This document shows, one piece after another, positions 23,906 to 24,060 of a stretch of DNA of 24,060 bases; position 1 is the first letter of the stretch; every line of letters starts with the position of its first letter. The notes beneath the pieces were generated by a model. The model saw nothing but the letters and a program-made list of their open reading frames with translations, did no database searches and was not told the origin of the DNA. Origin of the DNA: Rickettsiales bacterium (GTDB lineage Bacteria > Pseudomonadota > Alphaproteobacteria > Rickettsiales > Anaplasmataceae); assembly GCA_031286185.1 (NCBI GenBank), contig JAITUS010000061.1, positions 1 through 24,060 of the forward strand. The letters run 5' to 3'. The translations under genes were made by a program, and so were the position numbers.

Positions 23906-24060
23906 TTTATTTATCAATCCAACAAACTACGCTCTAAATATAACTGTAAGAAATTACCAGCAAAAAGTCGCTAAATATTGCGAAAAATTACCCACGAAAT
24001 CTTACTGAAAAGTGATTGACAAAACAGCAAGAGTTTATGTGAACTTCTATATCTTGTATT

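Larger units (their letters stand above)
23571..24060. other. Intergenic region at the right edge, no gene recognised
   Basis: No coding frame here looks real. Apart from the two signals listed separately, it holds A/T runs near 23760-23790 and a partly repeated AAATTACC sequence near 23955-23990. Any gene belonging to the promoter at 23876 would lie mostly beyond the window. Confidence 0.4.

Noticed and set aside
15265..24060. Attachment-site pair flanking the recombinase module
   Set aside because: I could not find a direct repeat of convincing length on both sides; one end may lie outside the window.

Overview
The window is AT-rich bacterial DNA with strong AAGGAG/GGAGG ribosome-binding sites, near-consensus sigma-A promoters and intrinsic terminators. 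This fits a low-G+C Firmicute, probably a clostridial relative. That is an inference from sequence style; no species can be named. No CRISPR array, rRNA or recognisable insertion sequence is visible.

Bases 1-9765 look like core chromosome. The 3' part of aroA is followed by aroQ and aroK, overlapping at their junctions and closed by a strong terminator. Three unrecognised membrane-protein genes lie on the minus strand (1845-4092). After a gene-poor, palindrome-rich stretch come gap (GAPDH), a magnesium-import P-type ATPase (mgtA-like) behind a perfect TTGACA-17-TATAAT promoter, a single-pass membrane protein with a Listeria/Bacteroides-type surface repeat, and tRNA-Leu(UAA) with its own promoter and terminator.

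Bases 9800-15265 downstream of the tRNA look accessory. A 1685-residue protein joins HRDC, DEDDh exonuclease, RecQ helicase and UvrD/PcrA-type helicase in one chain. It is followed by a 48-codon SEC-C-motif gene and a terminator. Next comes a short non-coding block of nested inverted repeats (15269-15384).

Bases 15398-22081 form a mobile-element-like module that is visibly richer in G+C. A minus-strand XRE repressor is divergent from a tightly packed plus-strand operon: a RecA-like AAA_25 ATPase, a large serine recombinase without the usual zinc ribbon, a small protein that repeats the recombinase's C-terminal domain, two different ParB-like proteins, a metallophosphoesterase and a zinc-ribbon protein. 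Nearly every junction overlaps or abuts. Two copies of a 12-base sequence, 33 bases apart, sit between the divergent extended -10 promoters and look like the repressor's operators. The operon ends in two tandem hairpins that are diverged copies of each other. This module is the best candidate for a little-described system; its function is not known from the sequence.

Bases 22082-24060 are small or decaying genes. They include a 37-codon reading frame broken by TGA, a small membrane protein readable only through a -1 shift at an A9 run containing A AAA AAG, a minus-strand winged-helix/membrane protein, and a metallophosphoesterase remnant with two frameshifts. The final 490 bases hold a minus-strand terminator and an outward-facing promoter but no recognised gene.
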